This document shows positions 1 to 6,005 of a DNA stretch of 6,077 nucleotides, piece after piece (positions within the stretch are counted from its first letter, which is position 1; every line of letters starts with the position of its first letter). A model generated the notes under the pieces. The model saw nothing but the letters and a program-made list of their open reading frames with translations. It was not told the origin of the DNA and searched no databases. The translations under genes were made by a program, and so were the position numbers. This DNA comes from an uncultured Peptococcaceae bacterium (GTDB lineage: Bacteria > Bacillota > Peptococcia > Peptococcales > Peptococcaceae): the NCBI GenBank assembly GCA_958451915.1, contig CAUDRX010000143.1, forward strand, positions 1 through 6,077. The letters are read 5' to 3'.

Positions 1-320
1 GTCAGGATGAAAAATCCCAGCAGATGAACAAGGAAAAGGCGATCAAAGTCTTGAAGAGCCGTCTTTATGAAAAGATGATGGAAGAGCAGCACGGCGAGGA
101 AGCGGCGCTGCGCCGTTCCATGATCGGCTCCGGCGACCGCAGCGAGCGCATCCGTACCTATAATTTTCCACAGGGGCGTATCACTGATCACCGCATCAAT
201 CTCACTACCCATCGCCTCGAGCAGACTCTGATGGGTGACCTTGACGAGATCATCGATGCCCTGGTCAGCACGGATCAGGCGCGAAAACTCAAGCAGGCGG
301 CCGAAGAGGTTGAATCATGA
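1..320 (+). CDS. prfA: Peptide chain release factor 1, 3' part only (partial)
   Basis: Release factor 1 reads UAA and UAG stop codons in the ribosomal A site and triggers hydrolysis of peptidyl-tRNA. The reading frame is open from the window edge (first full codon at base 3) and encodes about 105 C-terminal residues. It begins with QDEKSQQ, the stretch that follows the GGQ loop in RF1, then shows the family signature GSGDRSERIRTYNFPQGR and TDHRINLT. RF1 is usually about 355-360 residues, so roughly the first 70%, including the anticodon-like PxT motif and the catalytic GGQ, lies upstream. The internal ATG at base 24 is not a start, because homology continues before it. The TGA stop overlaps the prmC start by ATGA. 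RF1 rather than RF2 is supported by the NFPQGRITDHR wording and by the adjacent prmC. Nothing looks broken. Confidence 0.96.
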   Translation, partial: QDEKSQQMNKEKAIKVLKSRLYEKMMEEQHGEEAALRRSMIGSGDRSERIRTYNFPQGRITDHRINLTTHRLEQTLMGDLDEIIDALVSTDQARKLKQAAEEVES

Positions 321-1138
321 CGAGCCGTCAGTGGCTGCGTGATGCGCAGACGCGGCTGGCGCATCTCTCGCGTTTCGATCTGGAACGGCTGCTGGCAGAA
401 CGGCTGGGGATGCCGCGGGCCAATCTCCTGGCCCATCTCGATGAGCCGCTCCCTGAAGCTGTTCAGGTGCAGCTCGCAGAGGATACAGAACGGCTTGCCG
501 CCCGCGAACCTTTGCAGTATGTGTTGGGCTATGCCTGGTTTATGGATGCGCGCTTTGAGGTCAATAAAGATGTACTGATCCCGCGCTTTGACACTGAGGT
601 GCTCGTACAGGCAGTGCTTGAACGGGTGACCCTTTCAGAAGCCCGCGTGCTCGATCTTTGCACAGGCAGTGGCATCATCGCTGTGACCCTGGCGCGGGCA
701 CATGCCCACTGGCAGTTGGATGCTTCGGATATCTCTGAACGGGCGCTGGCGGTAGCGGCTCGTAATGCCGCGCAGCTGGATGCTGCAGTTGAGTGGCGTC
801 AGGGTGATCTTTTCGCACCCTGGCAGGGGGAGCGTTTCGATGCCATTGTGAGCAATCCGCCATACATCAGTGACGCAGAATATGCAGCGCTTTCACCGGA
901 AGTGCATCAGGAACCGCGCCTGGCGCTCCTGGCAGCGAATGAAGGCCTGGCTATTTACGAGCGGCTGGCTGCAGAAGCGGCTGATCATCTGACATACGGC
1001 GGTTGGCTCGCTGTCGAGATCGGCTGGAAGCAGGGGCTGGCTGTGCAGGAATTGTTCAAAAAACATCATTATAAGGAGGTGCAGTGTCTGCGCGACGCTC
1101 AGGGTTTGGATCGTGTCGTTGTCGGACACCTGGTATGA
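317..1138 (+). CDS. prmC: Peptide chain release factor N5-glutamine methyltransferase
   Basis: PrmC (HemK) uses S-adenosylmethionine to methylate the glutamine of the GGQ motif in release factors, raising termination efficiency in the cytoplasm. The 273-residue product has the usual length. Residues 1-75 match the helical N-terminal substrate-binding domain. PRFDTEVLV (89-97) is the family signature, DLCTGSGII (113-121) is the SAM-binding motif I, and NPPY (180-183) is the glutamine-methylating active-site motif. EPRLAL (199-204) and the GLDRVVV ending (263-269) are also typical. The ATG at 317 overlaps the prfA stop as ATGA and has GAAGAGG (303-309) seven bases upstream, so translation is probably coupled to RF1. 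LCTG replaces the more common LGTG, a variation I consider ordinary. The NPPY motif and the prfA neighbour separate it from other N5-glutamine methyltransferases such as PrmB. Confidence 0.96.
   Translation: MTSRQWLRDAQTRLAHLSRFDLERLLAERLGMPRANLLAHLDEPLPEAVQVQLAEDTERLAAREPLQYVLGYAWFMDARFEVNKDVLIPRFDTEVLVQAVLERVTLSEARVLDLCTGSGIIAVTLARAHAHWQLDASDISERALAVAARNAAQLDAAVEWRQGDLFAPWQGERFDAIVSNPPYISDAEYAALSPEVHQEPRLALLAANEGLAIYERLAAEAADHLTYGGWLAVEIGWKQGLAVQELFKKHHYKEVQCLRDAQGLDRVVVGHLV
1073..1080 (+). promoter_or_regulatory. Strong Shine-Dalgarno-like AAGGAGGT inside prmC
   Basis: AAGGAGGT is almost fully complementary to the 3' end of 16S rRNA. It lies in the prmC coding sequence, four bases (counting from GGAGG) before a GTG at 1084 that is in frame with the downstream MFS gene. 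It is 54 bases from the preferred ATG at 1135, too far to serve that start directly. It may be a real signal for a longer MFS protein, a ribosome-loading site, or a chance result of encoding Tyr-Lys-Glu-Val. Confidence 0.4.
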
Positions 1139-2526
1139 GTACATTCTCAAAAAAAGATGACCTCAGTCTCATTTTTGTCATCGTTATAGCCTGCTTCCTG
1201 GCGCTGTTCAACTCGACAGCGCTCAATGCAGGTCTGCCGCTCTTCATGGAGATCTTCCATGCGTCGGTCACTGAGGTGCAGTGGATCATGATCGGCTACA
1301 CCGTCATCATGGGGGTCGTCAGTCCGCTGGCGGCCTGGTTCGTACATCGCTTTACGCTCCGCAATTATTTTGTTTATAGTATGTTTGCGTATGCGATCCT
1401 TTCTTTTGCGAGCGGCCTTTTTGCCAATGTTTATTTTATCATCGTTGTACGTGCGGTGCAGGGCATTGCGGGTGCAGCACTGATCCCTGTGACGATGATC
1501 GCTATCTATCGTTTCATCCCGCGCCATCGTCAGCCGTTCTTCCTTACGATCCAGAATATGAGCCTTTCTCTGGGGCCGGCGATCGGTCCTGTCATTGCCG
1601 GGCTGCTTCTGATGGTGCTTTCCTGGCGCTGGCTCTTTTGGTTCAGTGTACCGCTGTCCATCCTGGCAGGGCTTCTGGGTATGCGTGTGCTGCCAAAGGA
1701 AGATTCATCCAGCGTGGCAAAGATCGACATCCCTTCGCTGGTCACCATCGTCATAGGCAGCATGCTGGTGCTGATGGGTTTCAGTCTGGCCAGTGATATG
1801 GGGCTGGATAACCCGGTCATCATTGCGATGATCGTCGTTGGTGCGATCCTCTGTGTGTATTTTATCATTCGTCAGGGCAAGCTGACTTCGCCGATCCTCA
1901 CCTTTACGTCTGTGCGCAACCGTGAATACGCGCTCAGTCTCATCGCCAATGTGCTCTTGTCGATGGCGCTCTGCCTGGCGCCATTCGTGCTGGCGATCTA
2001 TCTGCAGACAGTGCGCGGTTACAGTGCGTTCCAATATGGGCTCCTGCTGTTGATCCCGGCGATCTTCTCGGTCGGCGGAGCGCCAGTCAGCCAGAAGCTT
2101 TATACGATGGTTTCGTCCAAAGCACTGGTCGTCAGCGGCCTTGCCTGTTTATCTGTAGGGAATCTCCTGCTCGGTTTCTCGACGCTGGATACATCCATTG
2201 TGGTCTTTATCGCTTTCCTGTGCCTGCGCTATTTTGGTATCGGTCTCATGGGTATGCCGGTCACCGACCACGGTATGCGCGCACTGCCGCCGGAGCTTCA
2301 GGATGATGGTTCGACGCTTATCAACTGGGCCAAGCTCATGGGCAACAGCTTTGCCCTCAGTATCTTCACCATGGTCTACACTGTTGTTGAAACAGGCGCC
2401 ATCGCAGAGAGCGGTGAGATGCTTGCCATGGTCAAGGGCGTTGATATCGTGTTCATCAGCTCTGCGGTGATGTTGATCCTCGGGCTCATTCCGGCTTTTA
2501 TGCTCAAGCGCGAACAGCCAAAGTGA
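1135..2526 (+). CDS. MFS drug/proton antiporter, DHA2-like (14 TM helices)
   Basis: This is a 463-residue inner-membrane transporter of the major facilitator superfamily, most like the 14-helix DHA2 (EmrB/QacA/LmrB) multidrug exporters, which expel drugs or metabolites in exchange for protons. By eye I count 14 hydrophobic segments. RAVQG (106-110) is motif B in TM4, GPAIGPVIAG (147-156) is motif C in TM5, and WRWLFWFSVP (164-173) is the DHA2 signature at TM6. The loop after TM2 (PLAAWFVHRFTLR, 64-76) is a degenerate motif A, with Ala, His and Thr where Gly, Asp and Gly are usual. In TM1, Asn26 stands where many DHA2 pumps have Asp. I chose the ATG at 1135 because it overlaps the prmC stop as ATGA. 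An in-frame GTG at 1084 would add 17 unlikely residues (MSARRSGFGSCRCRTPG) but has a strong ribosome binding site. The substrate cannot be read from the sequence. Confidence 0.88.
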   Translation: MSTFSKKDDLSLIFVIVIACFLALFNSTALNAGLPLFMEIFHASVTEVQWIMIGYTVIMGVVSPLAAWFVHRFTLRNYFVYSMFAYAILSFASGLFANVYFIIVVRAVQGIAGAALIPVTMIAIYRFIPRHRQPFFLTIQNMSLSLGPAIGPVIAGLLLMVLSWRWLFWFSVPLSILAGLLGMRVLPKEDSSSVAKIDIPSLVTIVIGSMLVLMGFSLASDMGLDNPVIIAMIVVGAILCVYFIIRQGKLTSPILTFTSVRNREYALSLIANVLLSMALCLAPFVLAIYLQTVRGYSAFQYGLLLLIPAIFSVGGAPVSQKLYTMVSSKALVVSGLACLSVGNLLLGFSTLDTSIVVFIAFLCLRYFGIGLMGMPVTDHGMRALPPELQDDGSTLINWAKLMGNSFALSIFTMVYTVVETGAIAESGEMLAMVKGVDIVFISSAVMLILGLIPAFMLKREQPK

Positions 2527-2556
2527 TGCTTTTCTGAAGGTTTCGTTAGATAAGGG

Positions 2557-2585
2557 ATGAAGTGGCGCAGGATTTCCGCTATAAT
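2557..2585 (+). promoter_or_regulatory. Probable sigma-A-type promoter before the HAD phosphatase gene
   Basis: A perfect TATAAT (2580-2585) lies in the 94-base gap after the MFS gene. Seventeen bases upstream is ATGAAG (2557-2562), which shares only the TGA core with TTGACA. No extended -10 TG is present. A start near 2592 would give a leader of about 29 bases containing the GGGAGG ribosome binding site. This would drive the phosphatase and the three genes after it. I see no operator repeat or terminator in the gap, so read-through from the upstream unit may also occur. Confidence 0.58.
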
Positions 2586-2604
2586 AATAGAAGAGCTCAA
2601 AATA

Positions 2605-2610
2605 GGGAGG
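2605..2610 (+). promoter_or_regulatory. Ribosome binding site of the HAD phosphatase gene
   Basis: GGGAGG sits ten bases before the ATG at 2621, slightly longer than ideal spacing but with no better start nearby. It supports the start because the predicted protein then begins four residues before the catalytic FDLDGT strand, as is normal for this family. Confidence 0.7.
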
Positions 2611-2620
2611 CCTTGGCAAG

Positions 2621-3262
2621 ATGGTGCGAGCATGTATCTTTGATCTGGATGGGACTCTTTTGGATACCCTCCAGGATCTGACAAACAGTGTCAATGCGGC
2701 GCTTGCCGCCTGCGATTTTCCCCAACGCAGTCTGGATGAGGTGCGTGCTTTTGTCGGCAATGGGGTGCGGCGGCTGATGCGTCGAGCCGTGCCGGACGGC
2801 ACCAGCGATGCCGATTATGAAAAGGCTTATGCGTACTTTCTCGATGTATATGAGCGAGAGAAGGCACATTATACCAGACCCTATGCCGGTGTGATCGATA
2901 CGGTGCAGGCGCTCCAGGCACGCGGCATCCGTTGTGCGGTGCTCTCGAACAAGAACGATGATGCTGTTCGTGCGCTGTGCGCACAGTATTTTCCAGCGGT
3001 TTTTGAGATGACCCAGGGATTATGTCAGGGGATCGCGGCCAAACCAGCCCCGGACGCGCTCTTTAAGATCTGTGAGCGCCTTGGCATCGCGATCGATGAC
3101 GCTGTTTACGTTGGTGATTCTGAAGTGGATGTTGCCACTGCTGAAGCCGCAGGGATGCGCCTTATCGCCGTGACCTGGGGATTCCGTTCACGTGAGGCGT
3201 TGATCGAAGCCGGTGCGCATACATTGATCGATACACCGAAAGACCTGCTTCGTCTGTTATGA
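2621..3262 (+). CDS. HAD-IA hydrolase, phosphoglycolate phosphatase-like
   Basis: This is a cytoplasmic haloacid-dehalogenase-fold phosphatase of 213 residues, the usual size for Gph/PpaX-type enzymes. Phosphoglycolate phosphatase converts 2-phosphoglycolate to glycolate, while related enzymes act on pyrophosphate or sugar phosphates. All four HAD motifs are visible: FDLDGT (7-12) with nucleophile Asp8 and acid/base Asp10, LSNK (108-111) with Ser109, Lys141 in AAKPAPD, and GDSEVD (165-170) for magnesium binding. The alpha-helical cap occupies roughly residues 16-85, matching subfamily IA. TGA at 3260 is followed by a 51-base purine-rich gap to the radical SAM gene with no terminator, so the two are probably co-transcribed from the promoter near 2580. 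The fold and phosphatase chemistry are secure. The exact substrate is not, because this subfamily is poorly predicted from sequence, so I give no gene symbol. Confidence 0.9.
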   Translation: MVRACIFDLDGTLLDTLQDLTNSVNAALAACDFPQRSLDEVRAFVGNGVRRLMRRAVPDGTSDADYEKAYAYFLDVYEREKAHYTRPYAGVIDTVQALQARGIRCAVLSNKNDDAVRALCAQYFPAVFEMTQGLCQGIAAKPAPDALFKICERLGIAIDDAVYVGDSEVDVATAEAAGMRLIAVTWGFRSREALIEAGAHTLIDTPKDLLRLL

Positions 3263-3300
3263 GGGGTCAGAAGAAAAGGAAATGGAAGTATGGAAGACAG

Positions 3301-3306
3301 AGGAGG
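3301..3306 (+). promoter_or_regulatory. Ribosome binding site that fixes the radical SAM start
   Basis: AGGAGG is seven bases before the ATG at 3314, near-ideal spacing. An earlier in-frame ATG at 3290 would translate this site into MEDRGGAV, and the family homology begins only at MEASYY. The site therefore favours 3314 as the true start. Confidence 0.85.
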
Positions 3307-3313
3307 TGCTGTC

Positions 3314-4195
3314 ATGGAAGCAAGCTATTACAGGAAGCTTGAAGACGGCGCGGTCGAATGCCGGCTGTGTCCGCATGCTTGTGTCATCCAGCCGGGTGAG
3401 ATGGGTATTTGCCGCTGCCGTGTCAATGACAATGGCACATTGATCGCCAAGACTTATGGCGAGATCAGTGGGATGACCACTGAAAATTTAAAGGAAATGG
3501 GGTTTAATTTCTATCCCGAGAAGGATCTGAACCTGTTGTCGATCTCAGCATATGGATGTAACATGGACTGCCCGTATTGCATCAATCGTCACATCTCGCA
3601 GGGCCGGATCCATACCGAGCATCTCGACCCGAAAGAGCTGGTCGAACGTCTCGGAAATCTGCACCGCGCGCGCGGCGTCAATGGCGTTTGTTATACCTTC
3701 AATGAGCCGCTGATCTGGTATGAGCATGTGCGGGACTATTCGAAACTCGTGCATGAAGCCGGCTATCTGAATGCGCTTGAGACCAATGGCATGATTGACC
3801 ACGAAGCGTTCAAGACGCTTCTGGAGACAGTCGACATGGTCAATATCGACCTTAAAGGCTTTGATGAGGCGTTCTACAGCGATTACGTCAAAGGCGACTA
3901 TGAAAACGTTCTCGGGAATATCGCCATCCTTGCTGAAAGCGGCGTGTACTACGAAGTGACCTGTCTCATCGTTGCAGGCGTCAATGATGATAACGAAACC
4001 TTTGAAGCCGGCATGAAGGCGCTCAAAGCCGTTGCACCGAATGCTCCGGTGAACCTTCTGGCCATGGTGCCGCAGAAGGATGAAGAAGCCGATCTGGTGC
4101 CAAGTGCAGAGAAAATGCACGCATTGCTGGATATCGCTGCACAGTATTTTGAACAGGTCGGGATTGTCGATCGCAATGAATCATCGTTGTGGTGA
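3314..4195 (+). CDS. Radical SAM protein, AmmeMemoRadiSam/PflA-related
   Basis: This 293-residue protein belongs to the radical SAM superfamily, which uses a [4Fe-4S] cluster to cleave S-adenosylmethionine and start radical chemistry. GCNMDCPYC (81-89) holds the cluster ligands Cys82, Cys86 and Cys89 in CX3CX2C spacing. The N-terminus has a second cysteine set, Cys16, Cys19, Cys23 and Cys33 (CRLCPHAC then GICRCR), the hallmark of the AmmeMemoRadiSam enzyme family and of relatives of pyruvate formate-lyase activase (COG1180). YTFNEP (117-122) and NIDLKG (157-162) are further family blocks. The DPIEKKPL-like segment usual before the SAM motif is replaced by an unrelated-looking stretch, and CQN is CIN, so this may be a divergent branch. 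No AMMECR1, Memo or glycyl-radical enzyme gene is in the window. The start follows AGGAGG at 3301. The reaction is unknown, and the enzyme is probably oxygen-sensitive. Confidence 0.87.
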   Translation: MEASYYRKLEDGAVECRLCPHACVIQPGEMGICRCRVNDNGTLIAKTYGEISGMTTENLKEMGFNFYPEKDLNLLSISAYGCNMDCPYCINRHISQGRIHTEHLDPKELVERLGNLHRARGVNGVCYTFNEPLIWYEHVRDYSKLVHEAGYLNALETNGMIDHEAFKTLLETVDMVNIDLKGFDEAFYSDYVKGDYENVLGNIAILAESGVYYEVTCLIVAGVNDDNETFEAGMKALKAVAPNAPVNLLAMVPQKDEEADLVPSAEKMHALLDIAAQYFEQVGIVDRNESSLW

Positions 4196-4200
4196 ACGTC

Positions 4201-5061
4201 ATGGACAATTATAAAGACAGTCTCGTTGCGATCAATTTTGAGCTGCGTGAGCACAGACAGAAAGAGCGGCAGCTGCTTTTTCATGACCCTGCCTGGAAAA
4301 AGGCTATGGGCCGCTACACCCATTCCTGGCGCAGCAAGATCGAGGATAAGATCCCTGAAAAACTTGAAGAGACCCTGGTCAAAGCATTTGCAGCGGCGTT
4401 CAAGGTCGTTTTCCAAGAGGGGAAGACGATTATCAAAAAGACCTATGACGAAGAAGCGCTCAAGAATGAATATGTTGATAAGCGTGTCGGCATGCAGACC
4501 AAAGGCGACCGTTCGCTGATCGCGAAACTGCGTCATGCCGCGGGCAAACGTCATCTTGTTTCTTTAGGGGTAGCAACGACCGAAGGGGTCGGGTTGGGTA
4601 TCCTTGGCATAGGTCTGCCGGATATCCCCATCCTCATCGGCAATATGATCCGTACCTGCAGCATTTCAGCGCAGGGGCATGGCATAGATACCGATCGCCG
4701 CGATGAGCAGATCTATATGCTCCGCCTTATCCGCCTGGCGGCCCTGCCCGTCAGTGAACGAGAACAGGCAAACCAGGCGCTCGATCGTTTTGGCACCGCT
4801 ATTGATGGCGGTGAATCCCAGCCGCTCGATCTCGAAGCAGAGATGCAGTCGACTGCTGAACAGCTCGCGATGACGATGCTCTTTAGCCGCTTTGTCATGG
4901 GCATGCCGGTGGTTGGTGTCGCCGGCGGGCTCTATAACCCAGTTATCATTTCGCTGCTCCATCAGCTTGCGGAGATAAAATATGAGATCAGGTTGCTGGA
5001 ACGCTGCAAGGCAGATCTTGTGCGCCAGCACCACAACCGTAAAGGAGAAATGCATTCATGA
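4201..5061 (+). CDS. EcsC family protein
   Basis: This 286-residue protein resembles the EcsC family, named for the third gene of the Bacillus subtilis ecsABC locus. The biochemical role of the family is not established. The recognisable core is a glycine-rich hydrophobic stretch at about 121-150 (GVGLGILGIGLPDIPILIG), with the conserved PD pair at 140-141, followed by a helix leading to QGHGIDT (158-164). A second hydrophobic stretch lies at about 229-253 (VMGMPVVGVAGG). Residues 1-100 are charged and helical, and the C-terminus is basic and helical. There is no signal peptide, so membrane association through the two hydrophobic stretches is an inference. I prefer the ATG at 4201, five bases after the radical SAM stop. 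GTG codons at 4189 and 4192 are alternatives, and no start has a good Shine-Dalgarno, so translational coupling is likely. The stop overlaps the next gene as ATGA. No ecsA or ecsB is present. Confidence 0.78.
   Translation: MDNYKDSLVAINFELREHRQKERQLLFHDPAWKKAMGRYTHSWRSKIEDKIPEKLEETLVKAFAAAFKVVFQEGKTIIKKTYDEEALKNEYVDKRVGMQTKGDRSLIAKLRHAAGKRHLVSLGVATTEGVGLGILGIGLPDIPILIGNMIRTCSISAQGHGIDTDRRDEQIYMLRLIRLAALPVSEREQANQALDRFGTAIDGGESQPLDLEAEMQSTAEQLAMTMLFSRFVMGMPVVGVAGGLYNPVIISLLHQLAEIKYEIRLLERCKADLVRQHHNRKGEMHS
5041..5047 (+). promoter_or_regulatory. Ribosome binding site of the dehydrogenase gene
   Basis: AAAGGAG lies ten bases before the ATG at 5058, inside the end of the EcsC gene. With the ATGA overlap it allows both independent initiation and coupled re-initiation, and it supports the start, which places the first beta strand (KKLVVLEP) at the N-terminus. 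Confidence 0.75.
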
Positions 5062-6005
5062 AAAAACTCGTTGTCTTAGAACCTTTGAGCGTTCCAAATG
5101 ATGTGCTCGAAGGCATGTTGCAGGAAAAACTCGGCGGGCAGGTCGAATGGACCCTTTATGATACCCGTGCCACTTCTGATGAAGAGATGATCGAACGTGC
5201 AAAAGATGCTGAATTGGTCGTGATCGCCAACCAGCCAATGAGCGCGAACGTTATGGAGCATCTGGAGAAGATCGAGCTTCTCGCTGTTGCCTTCACCGGT
5301 TTTGATCATATCCCGATGGATGTCTGCAAGGCAAAAGGCGTGACCGTTTGCAATGCCAGCGGTTATTCCAATGAAGCCGTTGCTGATCTGGTATTTGGGA
5401 TGACCATCACGCTCCTGCGCAATATCCGTGAATGCGACAAAGTTGTTCGCGAAGGCGGCACCATGGCCGGCCTCGTCGGACAGGAACTCTCAGCACTTAA
5501 ATTCGGGGTCGTAGGCGCTGGCACTATTGGTCAGCAGGTGCTCAAGGTCGCGCAGGCATTTGGCAGCGAGTGCTATGCATATAATCGTTCTCCAAAAGAG
5601 ATCGAAGGCGTGAAGATGGTCGATCTGGATACCCTGATGTCGACTTGCGATGTCATCTCTGTTCACCTGGCGATGAATGACAAGACCCGTGGCATGATCG
5701 GGAAGAAAGAGATCGATGAAATGAAGCCGAACGCCATCCTCATCAACTGCGCACGCGGCCCGATCGTTGATATTGATGCACTGGCCCAGGCGCTCAACGA
5801 AGGACGCATTGGCGGCGCGGGCATTGATGTGTTCTATACTGAGCCACCTCTGGAAGCCGGACATCCGCTTTTCAGCACACCACACACCCTGCTCACACCA
5901 CATGTTGCCTTCGCGACCGATGAAGCGTTCGTGAAACGTGCCAACATCGTGACAGACAACATTGCGGCCTTTCTGGCCGGCAACCCAACAAATGTTGTGG
6001 GCTGA
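5058..6005 (+). CDS. D-isomer-specific 2-hydroxyacid dehydrogenase
   Basis: This is a cytoplasmic NAD(P)-dependent oxidoreductase of 315 residues, normal for the family, which interconverts 2-keto acids and D-2-hydroxyacids. The N-terminal catalytic domain includes TGFDHIPMD (80-88), in place of the usual GxGxDNID, and the ASGYSNEAVADL hinge (100-111). The Rossmann nucleotide motif is GAGTIG (153-158). The catalytic Arg233 (NCARGP), Glu262 (YTEPP) and His282 (TPHVAF) are all present. At the end of the second Rossmann strand the sequence is YNRS (175-178) rather than an Asp, which hints at NADPH use. The start overlaps the EcsC stop by ATGA and has AAAGGAG at 5041. The substrate could be glyoxylate, hydroxypyruvate, pyruvate or another keto acid. 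It lacks the C-terminal ACT domain of long SerA forms. The family is certain and the substrate is not. Confidence 0.94.
   Translation: MKKLVVLEPLSVPNDVLEGMLQEKLGGQVEWTLYDTRATSDEEMIERAKDAELVVIANQPMSANVMEHLEKIELLAVAFTGFDHIPMDVCKAKGVTVCNASGYSNEAVADLVFGMTITLLRNIRECDKVVREGGTMAGLVGQELSALKFGVVGAGTIGQQVLKVAQAFGSECYAYNRSPKEIEGVKMVDLDTLMSTCDVISVHLAMNDKTRGMIGKKEIDEMKPNAILINCARGPIVDIDALAQALNEGRIGGAGIDVFYTEPPLEAGHPLFSTPHTLLTPHVAFATDEAFVKRANIVTDNIAAFLAGNPTNVVG

Noticed and set aside
24..26. ATG at base 24 as a start for a small 98-residue protein
   Set aside because: The frame is open to the window edge, and the residues before it (QDEKSQQ) are conserved RF1 sequence, so this is an internal methionine of prfA.
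2149..2802. Minus-strand open frame of 217 codons spanning the MFS end, the gap and the HAD start
   Set aside because: It is antisense to two well-supported genes and its product is rich in Arg, His and Thr with no recognisable domain. It also runs straight through the promoter region, so it is a shadow frame.
3665..3674. Ten-base alternating CG run, a possible Z-DNA-forming tract
   Set aside because: It is short, falls in ordinary codons for Arg-Ala-Arg, and chance at this G+C content explains it.
3545..4120. Minus-strand open frame of 191 codons inside the radical SAM gene
   Set aside because: It lies wholly opposite a gene with intact family motifs and has no recognisable domain, so it is a result of codon bias on the coding strand.
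3949..4554. Minus-strand open frame of 201 codons across the radical SAM/EcsC junction
   Set aside because: It is antisense to two supported genes and has no family signature.
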